From contig JAFLRN010000009.1 of NCBI GenBank assembly GCA_022511385.1, forward strand, positions 1 to 60,483: a stretch of 60,483 bases of DNA, written 5' to 3'. A program made the position numbers and the translations under genes. Below are positions 34,386-43,872 of this stretch, piece after piece; the first letter of the stretch is position 1; every line of letters starts with the position of its first letter. This DNA comes from Acetatifactor sp. (lineage in GTDB: Bacteria > Bacillota > Clostridia > Lachnospirales > Lachnospiraceae). Below the pieces are notes generated by a model. It saw only the letters and a program-made list of their open reading frames with translations, was not told the DNA's origin and did no database searches.

Positions 34386-36152
34386 ATGGAAAAGTGGTTT
34401 GTGGCGGCGAAAAAGGCCGATTTTGAAAGATGGGCAAAGGAATTTCATATCAGTCCGGTGTTGGCCAGGATTCTGAGAAACCGGGAGCTGACGGAGGAAT
34501 CCCAGGTAGAGAGGTTTCTTCATGGCACCCTTCGGGACTGTTATACTCCCTGGCTTCTGAAGGACATGGACAGGGCGGTGGAGCTGATTCTGGAGGCGGT
34601 GGAGCAGGAGGGGAAGCTCCGGGTCATAGGGGACTATGATGTGGACGGTATCTGTTCCTCCTATATCCTGACAAAGGGCCTTGGGCTGTTGGGCGCCAGG
34701 GTGGATACCGCCATTCCCCACCGTATCCACGATGGATATGGCCTGAATGAGCACCTGATCCAGGAGGCAGCCGAGGATGGAATCGGTATGATCGTCACCT
34801 GTGACAACGGTATTGCGGCTGCACCTCAGATTGCATTGGCGGCGGAGCTTGATATCAAGGTCATTGTCACGGATCATCATGAGGTGCCCTTTGAAACTGC
34901 AGAGGACGGCAGCCACCGGGAACTGCTTCCTCCTGCACTGGCTGTGATCGATCCAAAGCAGGAGGGATGTAACTATCCCTTTCCGGGGATTTGCGGAGGA
35001 GTGGTTGCCTATAAGCTGATTCAGGCGCTGGCGGAAAAAACTGGCAGCCGGGAGCTCACGGAGGCATTGGAGGAATTTTTGGAGCTGGCAGCTCTGGCTA
35101 CGGTCTGTGATGTGATGGAGCTGAAGGATGAGAACAGGATCCTGGTGAAGGAAGGCCTGAAAAGGCTAAAGAATACAAGGAATCAGGGACTTAGGGCACT
35201 GATGGAGGTGAATAGTCTCCAGCCGGAGCGGCTGAATGCATATCATCTGGGCTTTGTGATCGGCCCCTGTCTGAACGCCACCGGGCGGCTGGACACGGCT
35301 GGCAGGGCGCTGGAGCTTCTGCAGAGTAAAGCGAAGGCGGATGCCATGAGCGCTGCCAGGGAACTGAAGGAACTGAATGACAGTCGGAAGAACCTCACCG
35401 CCAGGGGGGTGGAACAGGCGGAAAACTACATAGCGGAGCATCACCTGGAGCAGGACAAGGTCATGGTCATTTTCCTGCCGGAGGTTCACGAGAGTCTGGC
35501 GGGCATTATCGCAGGCCGGATCCGGGAGCGCTATAATCACCCGGTTTTCCTCCTGACCCGTGGTGAAGAGGGTGTCAAGGGCTCCGGGCGATCCATGGAA
35601 GGATATCACATGTACGAAGCTATGACGGCGGTGAAGCAGTACTTTACAAAATTCGGCGGTCATGCCATGGCGGCAGGTCTTTCCATGCGGGAGGAGGACA
35701 TTGAGCCCCTTCGCCGGGCGCTGAATGCAGGCTGCAAGATGACAGAAGAGGATTTTGTGCCCAGGGTACATATTGATGTACCCATGCCCCTGGATTATGC
35801 GGGGGAGGAGATCGCCGATGAAATGGAACTCTTGGAGCCATTTGGCGTGGGGAATCCCAAGCCCCTCTTTGCCCAGAAGGATCTGACCTTTTTATCCGGG
35901 TATCTGATGGGGGCTAACGGGAGTTTTGCCAGGTATCGGGTGCGGACTCCGGAGGGCAGCGTAAAGCAGCTGGTATTTTTCGGGGAACTCCAAAAGTTTG
36001 ACTTATTTTTGGACGAAAAGTATGGTCCGGGCAGTGCGGCAGCGCTGTATGGCGGCGGAGCGTGTCTGCAGGTTTCCGTGGTGTACCAGCTGGGGAAGAA
36101 TACCTACAGAGGAAGGACGGAAGTACAGTATGTGATGCAGCATTACTGTTAA
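34386..36152 (+). CDS. recJ: Single-stranded-DNA-specific exonuclease RecJ
   Basis: 588 residues. DHH-phosphoesterase motifs are GDYDVDGICSSY, TCDNGI and VTDHHEV; the DHHA1 half has FGGHAMAAGLS, and an OB-like end follows. It degrades ssDNA 5' to 3' in recombinational and mismatch repair. The ATG at 34386 follows GAGGAAGGT. It is slightly shorter than E. coli RecJ, as is usual among Firmicutes with compact forms. Confidence 0.93.
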   Translation: MEKWFVAAKKADFERWAKEFHISPVLARILRNRELTEESQVERFLHGTLRDCYTPWLLKDMDRAVELILEAVEQEGKLRVIGDYDVDGICSSYILTKGLGLLGARVDTAIPHRIHDGYGLNEHLIQEAAEDGIGMIVTCDNGIAAAPQIALAAELDIKVIVTDHHEVPFETAEDGSHRELLPPALAVIDPKQEGCNYPFPGICGGVVAYKLIQALAEKTGSRELTEALEEFLELAALATVCDVMELKDENRILVKEGLKRLKNTRNQGLRALMEVNSLQPERLNAYHLGFVIGPCLNATGRLDTAGRALELLQSKAKADAMSAARELKELNDSRKNLTARGVEQAENYIAEHHLEQDKVMVIFLPEVHESLAGIIAGRIRERYNHPVFLLTRGEEGVKGSGRSMEGYHMYEAMTAVKQYFTKFGGHAMAAGLSMREEDIEPLRRALNAGCKMTEEDFVPRVHIDVPMPLDYAGEEIADEMELLEPFGVGNPKPLFAQKDLTFLSGYLMGANGSFARYRVRTPEGSVKQLVFFGELQKFDLFLDEKYGPGSAAALYGGGACLQVSVVYQLGKNTYRGRTEVQYVMQHYC

Positions 36153-36245
36153 CTGCCGTGAGAAACAGGGGATCAGCGTGGTGCAGAAAACAATGTTTTG
36201 ATAGGCTGGCAGGACGGTAGACTGGAAGGATGGGAGATATCTATC

Positions 36246-37148
36246 ATGATCATGACAGTGAGTTTAAATCCGGCGGTGGACAAGACCTGCCGGCTGAGGG
36301 AAATGACACCGGGAGAGGTGAACAGGCTGAGCAGCGCGGAGAGCGTGGCCGGTGGCAAGGCGGTGAATGTGACCAAGGTGCTTCGGCAGTTTCATATTCC
36401 TGTGGCGGCTGTAGGGTTTCTGGGCGGCTCCGGCGGCAACCTGATCGGGGAGGCCATGGAGGAGATGGGCGTGGAATGCCATTTCACAAAAATTGCCGGG
36501 AAGACCAGGACCAGCACCAATGTGCTGGAGGAAAACGGCAGAGTGACGGAGCTCCTGGAGCCGGGACCGGTGATATCAGAAAAGGAGCTTGGAGGCTTTT
36601 TGAAGCAGTTTACGGGATGTCTGGAAAACTGTGAAATGGCGGTGCTGTCCGGCAGCCTGCCGGAGGGAGTTCCCAAGGACATTTACGCTAAGCTGGTTGA
36701 ACTGTGCCATATGGCGGGCTGCCGGGTGATACTGGACTCTTCCGGTGAAGCCCTGCGCCAGGGGATTCAGGCAGGGCCGGACCTTGTGAAGCCCAACCGA
36801 AAGGAGCTGGAGTACCTGGCCGGAAGGCAGCTTCAGAGCCGGGAGGAGATCATAGACGCAGCTCGTGAGCTGCTTGCCCTGGGGGTGGGAAGGGTAGTGG
36901 TCTCCCTGGGCGGAGAGGGACTGCTCTGTGTGGATGGGGAGAACGTACACTTTCAGGCGGCTAAGCAAGTGCAGGCTGTGAACACCGTTGGCTGTGGAGA
37001 TACGGTCGTGGCATCACTGTGCATGAGCGGGCTTGCAGGTGATGACATGGAAACCGCGCTTGCAAAGGCTGTGGCCATGGCTGCTGCAAACGCAACAACG
37101 AAGGAAAACGGAAATATTCCCATGGAAACATATTTGGACCTGTTATGA
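36246..37148 (+). CDS. 1-phosphofructokinase family sugar kinase (PfkB)
   Basis: 300 residues from ATG 36246 (second ATG at 36252; open upstream to 36198 but without a good site). PfkB hallmarks are SLNPAVDKTC at the start, GGKAVNVTKVLR (substrate loop), VKPNRKELEYLAG and the anion-hole TVGCGDTVVAS, with Asp as catalytic base. It phosphorylates fructose-1-phosphate, tagatose-6-phosphate or a related sugar. No PTS or deoR-type gene is adjacent, so the substrate cannot be fixed. Confidence 0.88.
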   Translation: MIMTVSLNPAVDKTCRLREMTPGEVNRLSSAESVAGGKAVNVTKVLRQFHIPVAAVGFLGGSGGNLIGEAMEEMGVECHFTKIAGKTRTSTNVLEENGRVTELLEPGPVISEKELGGFLKQFTGCLENCEMAVLSGSLPEGVPKDIYAKLVELCHMAGCRVILDSSGEALRQGIQAGPDLVKPNRKELEYLAGRQLQSREEIIDAARELLALGVGRVVVSLGGEGLLCVDGENVHFQAAKQVQAVNTVGCGDTVVASLCMSGLAGDDMETALAKAVAMAAANATTKENGNIPMETYLDLL

Positions 37149-37283
37149 GAGACTAACGCAGTGCTTTTATTACAAATTTTTTATAATTATATTAGAAAGT
37201 GAACACACTTTAGACACATTTAGGCTTTATATTTGGTTACAGATAGTTGATGAACTCACTATCTCCCCCCTCATAAGAACGGA

Positions 37284-37312
37284 GAACCCCGGTGAAAGCC
37301 GGGGTTTTCTGT
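37284..37312 (+). terminator. Rho-independent terminator after the sugar kinase
   Basis: AACCCCGG-TGAAA-CCGGGGTT with TTTTCT following. The rest of the 335-bp gap (37149-37483) is AT-rich; only weak promoter-like hexamers are visible before murE. Confidence 0.9.
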
Positions 37313-37483
37313 TGTGTGCAAAAAAACGCTGGCAAAGTCCGTGCTTTTTCCTATTTTAGGGTGGTAGAATTTTCAAAAATAGAGTAGAATAGAACATATT
37401 GATTGTAACTGCGAAACATGGATCAAGCTTCATGAGTGGATTTGCATGAGCATCCGCAGGTACGGAAAGGTTTGGAGAGAAGT

Positions 37484-38959
37484 ATGAAGTTGGCAGATTT
37501 GCTGGAAAATCTGGAATATATTTGTGTCCGGGGTACAGTGGATGTAGAAGTGACAGGAGTGGTCTATGATTCCCGGAAGGTGACGGAGGGCTGTCTGTTT
37601 CTTTGTATTGAGGGACCTAACTTTGACGGTCATACCTTTGCGGCTGATGTGGTGGCGGCAGGGGCGAAGGTGCTGGTGGTATCCAAGCCAGTGGAACTAC
37701 CAAAGGAGCAGAGGGTGACAGTCATTCAGGTAAACAACACCCGCTACGCAATGGCTTTTATCTCTGCGGCCTGGTTCGGCCACCCCGCAGAAAAGCTGAA
37801 AGTTATCGGTATCACAGGCACCAAGGGAAAGACTACCAGCACCTATCTGGTGAAGTCCATCCTGGAAAACGCCGGATACAAGGTGGGCCTGGTAGGCACC
37901 ATCGAGGTCATGATCGGAGAAACCCACGTTCACGCAAACAACACCACACCGGAGTCCTATCTGCTCCAGGAATATTTTGTAAAAATGGTGGAGGCGGGGC
38001 TGGATGTCGTTGTCATGGAGGTTTCCTCTCAGGCGCTGATGCATCACAGGACCCAGGGATTCATTTTTGATTATGGTATCTTTACGAATCTGGAGCCGGA
38101 CCACATCGGCCCCAACGAGCACGCAAGCTTTGAGGAATATCTGGCCTGCAAGGGACTGTTGTTCAAGCAGTGCCGGGTGGGGATCGTCAACGGTGATGAC
38201 AGTCACTGGCAGCAGGTGACGGAGGGACACACCTGTGAATTGGAGAATTTCGGTCTGGGAGAGCACTGCATGCTCCGGGCCGAGGATCTGAAACTGGTTC
38301 ACAAGCCAGGAGAGCTTGGGGTGTCTTTTCATGTGTCAGGGCTAATGGACCTGAACGTGGAAGTGCGGACTCCCGGCAGGTTCAGCGTATACAATGCCTT
38401 GACGGCAATTGCCATCTGCCGTCATTTCCGGGTAAAGGATGCGGATATTCGGAGGGCTTTGCTGGACGCAAAGGTAAAGGGACGTATCGAGATGGTAAAG
38501 GTGTCGGATCACTTTACCGTGCTCATCGATTATGCCCACAACGCCATGGCCCTGGAGAGCCTGCTAAGTACCCTGAGGGAATACGAGCCCAACCGCCTGG
38601 TATGCCTCTTTGGCTGCGGGGGAAACCGTTCCAGACAGCGGCGGTTTGAGATGGGAGAGGTCAGCGGCAGGCTGGCGGATTTGACCATTGTTACCTCTGA
38701 CAACCCGCGCTTTGAGGAGCCCGAGGCTATTATCGAAGATATCAAGACAGGGATGGCAAAGACGGAGGGTGAGTACGTTACTATCTGCGACCGGAAGGAG
38801 GCTATCGGCTACGCCATTTCCCATGGGCAGGAGGGGGATATTATTGTGCTGGCAGGCAAGGGGCACGAAGATTATCAGGAGATAAAAGGGGTGAAATATC
38901 CCATGGACGAGAGAGTGCTGATTCAGGAACTTCTGGAAGAGGGCATCTCGCATATATAA
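37484..38959 (+). CDS. murE: UDP-MurNAc-L-Ala-D-Glu--meso-diaminopimelate ligase MurE
   Basis: 491 residues from ATG 37484 (GGAGAG upstream). Mur-ligase motifs are DSRKV in the N-terminal domain, ATP loop ITGTKGKTTST, NNTTPES for the UDP-substrate region, EVSSQAL and HNAMAL. The C-terminal SDNPRFEEP carries the DNPR motif that correlates with meso-diaminopimelate rather than lysine as the added residue. It builds the peptidoglycan stem peptide in the cytoplasm. It is a stand-alone copy, away from a dcw cluster. Confidence 0.93.
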   Translation: MKLADLLENLEYICVRGTVDVEVTGVVYDSRKVTEGCLFLCIEGPNFDGHTFAADVVAAGAKVLVVSKPVELPKEQRVTVIQVNNTRYAMAFISAAWFGHPAEKLKVIGITGTKGKTTSTYLVKSILENAGYKVGLVGTIEVMIGETHVHANNTTPESYLLQEYFVKMVEAGLDVVVMEVSSQALMHHRTQGFIFDYGIFTNLEPDHIGPNEHASFEEYLACKGLLFKQCRVGIVNGDDSHWQQVTEGHTCELENFGLGEHCMLRAEDLKLVHKPGELGVSFHVSGLMDLNVEVRTPGRFSVYNALTAIAICRHFRVKDADIRRALLDAKVKGRIEMVKVSDHFTVLIDYAHNAMALESLLSTLREYEPNRLVCLFGCGGNRSRQRRFEMGEVSGRLADLTIVTSDNPRFEEPEAIIEDIKTGMAKTEGEYVTICDRKEAIGYAISHGQEGDIIVLAGKGHEDYQEIKGVKYPMDERVLIQELLEEGISHI

Positions 38960-39017
38960 GTTACAGTACAGTCAGCTGTTACTCTGACAGATGACGTAAC
39001 AGTTCAGCCAGACACAC

Positions 39018-39074
39018 ATAAGTTGGCGGAATATACATTTTCACTAGCTATTTCTGATTTTGCCCCCAACTTAT
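39018..39074. repeat. Inverted repeat between murE and priA
   Basis: ATAAGTTGG (39018) and CCAACTTAT (39066) pair around a 39-base loop. A shorter GTTAC/GTAAC repeat lies just before. Either could be a weak terminator for murE or a leader structure for priA. Confidence 0.4.
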
Positions 39075-39170
39075 TTCATGTCAGGCGCCCGCCCTATAGA
39101 AATAATTGTACAGATTACCCTTTGAGGACAAACTCCCACGGGCAATCAGCACAAATCAAGGAGGAGCGCA

Positions 39171-41459
39171 GTGGGGGAGATGTATGCGGATGTGATCGTG
39201 GATATCACCCACGAAAAACTGGATAAACCCTTTCAGTACCGTGTGCCGGAGAGGCTTCAGGAAAAGTTGGAGACGGGCATGTGCGTCATTGTGCCCTTTG
39301 GAAGCGGGAACAAACCCTTACAGGGCTATGTGATCGGTCTGGGGCAGGAGTGTAAATTTGACCCGGTCAGAACCAAGGATATTTTAAGTCTGGCGGAAAA
39401 GGGCGTGGGTGTGGAAGGCAAAATGATCGCCCTGGCAGCCTGGATCCGCAAGAATTACGGCTCCACCATGATCCAGGCCTTAAAGACGGTGCTTCCCGCA
39501 AAGCAGTCTGTGAAACGGCTGGAGCATCGGACTTTGGAGCGGCTTATGAGCCGTGAGGAGATCAACTCCCTCCTGGGGGAGAGCAGGAGAAAGAAACAGG
39601 TGGCCAAAGAGAGGCTTCTGCAGGAGCTGGTGAACCAGGACAGCATCCCGTACGAGTGGGTCACGGGAAAGCTGGGAGTATCCGCTCAGACGGTGAACAG
39701 TTTGGAGCGAACAGGGGCAATCCGGGTGGTGAGCCGGGAGCAATTCCGCAATCCGGTGAAATTTCAGGACGGTGCGGAGCAGCGCAAGTCATTGAGCGCT
39801 GCCCAGCAGGCTGTTGCAGACGCGGTGCTGGCGGACATGGACGCAGGAACTCCCGGCACCTATCTGCTCCATGGCATTACCGGCAGCGGAAAAACGGAAG
39901 TGTATCTGGAGCTGATCGAGAATGTGGTGAAGCGGGGCAGGCAGGCGGTGGTGCTGATTCCGGAAATTGCCCTGACTTACCAGACTCTGCTTCGGTTTTA
40001 CCGTCGTTTCGGAGACCGTGTCAGCGTGATGAATTCCACCCTGTCTCCCGGGGAAAAATATGACCAGTGCGAACGGGCAAAACGTGGGGAGATCGATGTG
40101 ATCATCGGGCCAAGGTCAGCTCTGTTTACACCCTTTCCGGACATTGGCATGATCGTCATGGACGAGGAGCACGAGGGCAGCTATAAAAGTGAAGCTTCTC
40201 CCAAGTACCATGCCCGGGAGACGGCCCTGGAGGTGGCAAGGCTTCACAAGGCGGCAGTGGTTCTGGGGTCTGCAACACCTTCCCTGGAAGCCTATTACCG
40301 AGTACAGACAGGTGAATATCGGCTTTTTACCTTAACGGAACGCCTGACGGGAGGACAGCTTCCCGGTGTCAGTATCGTTGACCTGAGGCAGGAGCTGAAA
40401 GAGGGCAACCGCTCCATTTTCAGCAGGAAGCTGCAGGAGCTCCTGGCTGACAGGCTCTCAAAAGGGGAGCAGAGCATTTTATTTTTAAACCGCCGGGGTT
40501 ATGCGGGATTTGTGTCCTGCCGGGCCTGCGGCCATGTGATGAAATGTCCCCACTGCGATGTGTCGCTGTCGGAGCACAAGGGGGGAAGGCTGCTCTGCCA
40601 CTACTGCGGATACAGTGAGCCGAAGCCGGGCACATGTCCGAAGTGCGGTTCAAAATATATAAACGGTTTTCGGGCCGGTACCCAGCAAATAGAAGAGAAA
40701 CTGACGGAGATGTTTCCCGGGGTGCGATGTTTGCGTATGGACGGCGATACCACAAAGACCAAGGACAGCTACCAACAGATTTTGTCTGCTTTTGCCAATC
40801 AGGAGGCGGATGTGCTCATCGGTACCCAGATGATCGTCAAAGGGCACGACTTTCCCCAAGTGACTCTGGTGGGTGTGCTGGCAGCGGATCTTTCCCTAAG
40901 TGTAAATGATTACCGGGCAGGGGAGCGGACCTTCCAGCTTCTCACCCAGGCAGTGGGCAGGGCAGGCAGAGGAGCGCTGCCCGGCGAGGCGGTGATCCAG
41001 ACCTATCAACCGGAACATTATGCGGTGGTTCATGCTGCGGCCCAGGATTATGAAAGTTTTTATGAGGAAGAGATCCTCTATCGGGAGCTGCTGGGATATC
41101 CGCCGGTTTCCCACATGTTGGCGGTGCAGGTATTCGCCAGGGTGGAGAATGGGGGAAGGCAGCTGGCGGAGCGGCTGGCACAGACAGTGCGGAGTGCCTT
41201 CTGTAAAAGGGATGAGTACTGCGGTATCGGCGGGCAGGGACTGGCAGGCTGCATGGCAGATTCTGCCGAAATTCAGCTTATAGGTCCGGCTCCTGCTGCA
41301 ATAGAAAAGATTAATGATATTTTTAGATTTGTTTTCTATGTGAAATGTCCGAAATATGATACACTGATAAGGATAAAGGATATGGCGGAGGAAAAGCTGA
41401 AGGAATGGCAGCCGAATGAGACGGTGCAGTTTGATTTCGATCCAATGAATACTATGTAA
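39171..41459 (+). CDS. priA: Primosomal helicase PriA (replication restart)
   Basis: 762 residues; GTG start with AAGGAGGAG 6 bases upstream. The N-terminal 3'-end-binding domain is followed by Walker A ITGSGKTEVY, DEEH box, GSATPSLE and NRRGYAGF. Paired CxxC zinc knuckles (CRACGHVMKCPHC, CHYCG and CPKCG) come next, then motifs V and VI (GTQMIVKGHDF and QAVGRAGR). It reloads DnaB at stalled forks. It is first gene of the classical priA-def-fmt run. Confidence 0.96.
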   Translation: MGEMYADVIVDITHEKLDKPFQYRVPERLQEKLETGMCVIVPFGSGNKPLQGYVIGLGQECKFDPVRTKDILSLAEKGVGVEGKMIALAAWIRKNYGSTMIQALKTVLPAKQSVKRLEHRTLERLMSREEINSLLGESRRKKQVAKERLLQELVNQDSIPYEWVTGKLGVSAQTVNSLERTGAIRVVSREQFRNPVKFQDGAEQRKSLSAAQQAVADAVLADMDAGTPGTYLLHGITGSGKTEVYLELIENVVKRGRQAVVLIPEIALTYQTLLRFYRRFGDRVSVMNSTLSPGEKYDQCERAKRGEIDVIIGPRSALFTPFPDIGMIVMDEEHEGSYKSEASPKYHARETALEVARLHKAAVVLGSATPSLEAYYRVQTGEYRLFTLTERLTGGQLPGVSIVDLRQELKEGNRSIFSRKLQELLADRLSKGEQSILFLNRRGYAGFVSCRACGHVMKCPHCDVSLSEHKGGRLLCHYCGYSEPKPGTCPKCGSKYINGFRAGTQQIEEKLTEMFPGVRCLRMDGDTTKTKDSYQQILSAFANQEADVLIGTQMIVKGHDFPQVTLVGVLAADLSLSVNDYRAGERTFQLLTQAVGRAGRGALPGEAVIQTYQPEHYAVVHAAAQDYESFYEEEILYRELLGYPPVSHMLAVQVFARVENGGRQLAERLAQTVRSAFCKRDEYCGIGGQGLAGCMADSAEIQLIGPAPAAIEKINDIFRFVFYVKCPKYDTLIRIKDMAEEKLKEWQPNETVQFDFDPMNTM

Positions 41460-41472
41460 CCTACAGTTCACA

Positions 41473-41533
41473 CGTCCGACAACTGCTGGCAGATTCGTGC
41501 TTGCACGAAAATCTGACTGCGGTTGAGAGGACG
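41473..41533 (+). repeat. Extended hairpin between priA and def
   Basis: CGTCC/GGACG at the base, AACTGC/GCGGTT (with one G-U pair) above it, and CAGATTCGTGC paired with GCACG and AATCTG at the apex. It is about 60 nt long with small internal bulges and no T-run after it. It may process or partly terminate the priA transcript. Confidence 0.5.
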
Positions 41534-41589
41534 AATGGAGCGCCGATTCATGAGCAAAGGTAGCTGCGATGCAGCGGAAAAGAGGGAAA

Positions 41590-42066
41590 ATGGCAATTAG
41601 GAACATAAGAGAGATAGGCGAGGATGTGCTTACCAAAAAATGCAGGGAGGTCACTGAGATGACGCCCCGCATCAGAGAATTGATTGAAGATATGCTGGAT
41701 ACAATGTATGAGGCCAACGGTGTCGGTCTTGCAGCGCCCCAGGTGGGAGTGCTGAAGCGGATTGTGGTAGTCGATGTCACCGGCGAGGATCCCCATATCC
41801 TGATCAACCCCAGGATCGTGGAGACCAGCGGAGAGCAGACCGGTGCGGAAGGGTGTCTCAGCGTGCCCGGCAAGTCGGGCCAGGTTACCCGCCCCAATTA
41901 TGTGAAGGCGGTGGCCTTGGATGTGAATATGAAGGAGTACGAGCTGGAGGGAACTGAACTGTTGGCCCGTGCCATCTGCCATGAGCTGGATCATCTGGAC
42001 GGACATCTGTATGTAGAGAAGGTGGAAGGACCGCTGCAGGATGTGGTCAAGGAAGACGAGGAATAA
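41590..42066 (+). CDS. def: Peptide deformylase
   Basis: 158 residues; ATG at 41590 after GAGGG. All three deformylase motifs are present: GVGLAAPQVG, EGCLSVPG (metal-binding Cys) and HELDHLDG (metal-binding HExxH). It removes the formyl group from nascent proteins. Followed 47 bases later by fmt, the enzyme that adds the formyl group to initiator tRNA. Confidence 0.96.
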   Translation: MAIRNIREIGEDVLTKKCREVTEMTPRIRELIEDMLDTMYEANGVGLAAPQVGVLKRIVVVDVTGEDPHILINPRIVETSGEQTGAEGCLSVPGKSGQVTRPNYVKAVALDVNMKEYELEGTELLARAICHELDHLDGHLYVEKVEGPLQDVVKEDEE

Positions 42067-42113
42067 AGTATGAGGAATAACAAGCCTTGAAAAAAGGCGG
42101 AATGAGAGGCGGA

Positions 42114-43055
42114 ATGAAAATTGTATTTATGGGAACCCCTGACTTTGCTGCGGGGGCGCTGGATGCGCTGATCGGTGCAGGCCATGAGATCGTGCTGGCA
42201 GTGACCCAGCCAGATAAGCCAAAGGGCAGGAGCAGCGAGCTGATCCCGCCGCCGGTAAAATCAAAAGCCCTGGCGCACGGGATACCGGTCTTTCAGCCCA
42301 GGCGCATTAAGACGCCTGAGGCGGTGGAGGAACTGAAACGTCAGGATGCCGATGTCTATATTGTGGCGGCCTTCGGACAGATACTCTCCCAGGAGATTTT
42401 GGATATTCCCAGGTATGGCTGTCTCAACATACATGCTTCCCTATTGCCTAAGTACAGAGGCGCTTCCCCCATTCAGCATGTGATCATTGACGGGGAGGAA
42501 CGGACAGGCATCACCATTATGCAGATGGACGCCGGTTTGGACACAGGCGACATGCTGTATCAAAAGGAAATTTCTATCGGGAATAAAGACAATTATGAGA
42601 CCCTTCATAATAACCTGATGCGCCTGGGCGGAGAAGCCGTGGTGGAGGCGCTGGAGCTGCTGGAGCAGGGGAAGCTCATTCCCAAAAAGCAGCAGGACAG
42701 CTTAAGCTGTTACGCGCCTTTGATCCAGAAATCCATGGGAGAGATTGATTTCACCCAGACGGCGGTGGTGATTGACAGAAAAGTAAGGGGCATGACGCCA
42801 TGGCCAAGCGCTTATACTCATTATCATGGGAAGCAGTTGAAAATCTGGAGAGCCGAGCCTGACCAAAGCTTGAATACGGACGGTGCCAGCGTTCCAGGAC
42901 AGATCTTAAAAGCAGAACGGGACTATGTGGCGGTTGCGGTGGGAAATGGTGCATTGCGTGTCTATGAACTGCAGCTGGAAGGGAAAAAGCGGATGACAGC
43001 TCACGATTTCCTTCTGGGTGTGAAAATGCAGCCGGGAGAGATACTGGGACAATAA
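42114..43055 (+). CDS. fmt: Methionyl-tRNA formyltransferase
   Basis: 313 residues from ATG 42114. Formyltransferase motifs are VFMGTPDFA, NIHASLLPKYRGASPIQ (catalytic Asn/His region) and MDAGLDTGDM, with the C-terminal tRNA-binding domain retained (MTPWPSAYT onward). It formylates Met-tRNAfMet using 10-formyl-THF. The frame is open from 42087, but the family start matches MKIVFMGTP. Confidence 0.96.
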   Translation: MKIVFMGTPDFAAGALDALIGAGHEIVLAVTQPDKPKGRSSELIPPPVKSKALAHGIPVFQPRRIKTPEAVEELKRQDADVYIVAAFGQILSQEILDIPRYGCLNIHASLLPKYRGASPIQHVIIDGEERTGITIMQMDAGLDTGDMLYQKEISIGNKDNYETLHNNLMRLGGEAVVEALELLEQGKLIPKKQQDSLSCYAPLIQKSMGEIDFTQTAVVIDRKVRGMTPWPSAYTHYHGKQLKIWRAEPDQSLNTDGASVPGQILKAERDYVAVAVGNGALRVYELQLEGKKRMTAHDFLLGVKMQPGEILGQ

Positions 43056-43104
43056 ACATCTGACAACAATAAACATTTGATAACAGGGAAAAGGAGGTTG
43101 TTTT

Positions 43105-43809
43105 ATGCCATATTATTATTCTTATTTTGACCCCACTTATATTTTGGTGCTGATTGGTCTGGTGATCTGTATGGGGGCGAGCGCCCTTGTCCACTCCACC
43201 ATGAACAAATACGGTAAGATCATGAACAGTACGGGTATCACCGGAGGGGAAGCAGCCCGCAGGATACTGGACAGCGAGGGACTGTACAACGTGCAGGTGG
43301 AATGCCTGAGACAGGACAGCGGGGATCATTATGATCCAAAATCCAATACCGTTCGTCTCTCTTACGGTAACTATCACGATGCTTCCGTGACGGCGGTAAG
43401 CGTTGCCGCCCATGAGTGTGGTCATGCAATCCAGCATGATAAGGAGTACGTTTTTCTGAATTTCAGGTCCGCGCTGGTACCGGTCGTGAATATCGGCAGC
43501 AGACTTGGGGTGCCTTTGATCATTCTGGGTGTCATTTTGAGTTGGAATCAGGTGCTGATCCAGATCGGCATCTGGGCCTTTGCCCTGTCTCTGCTGTTTC
43601 AGCTTGTGACGCTGCCGGTGGAATTTAACGCGTCCGCAAGAGCGATGAACAAGATTGGCCAATATGGTCTTTTGAATTCCCAGGAAGCTTCCGGCGGCAG
43701 AAAAGTGCTGACTGCGGCGGCGTTGACCTATGTTGCCGCGGCTGCATCCTCCGCGCTGCAGCTTCTCCGTCTTGTTCTGCTTTTTGGCGGCGGACGCAGG
43801 AGGGACTGA
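43105..43809 (+). CDS. Zinc-dependent membrane peptidase (YugP family)
   Basis: 234 residues with an N-terminal helix (about 11-30), the zinc motif HECGHAIQH near residue 103, and three further helices to the C-terminus. The length, topology and place between fmt and rsmB match the Zn_peptidase_2/YugP family. It probably cleaves membrane-associated substrates, but none are established. RBS AAGGAGG precedes the ATG. Confidence 0.9.
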   Translation: MPYYYSYFDPTYILVLIGLVICMGASALVHSTMNKYGKIMNSTGITGGEAARRILDSEGLYNVQVECLRQDSGDHYDPKSNTVRLSYGNYHDASVTAVSVAAHECGHAIQHDKEYVFLNFRSALVPVVNIGSRLGVPLIILGVILSWNQVLIQIGIWAFALSLLFQLVTLPVEFNASARAMNKIGQYGLLNSQEASGGRKVLTAAALTYVAAAASSALQLLRLVLLFGGGRRRD

Positions 43810-43872
43810 AGACACCGGCCGCGGGCATATTTTGCGTGAAAAGCCGTGCATGCGGCGGAAGGTGAGGAAAAT

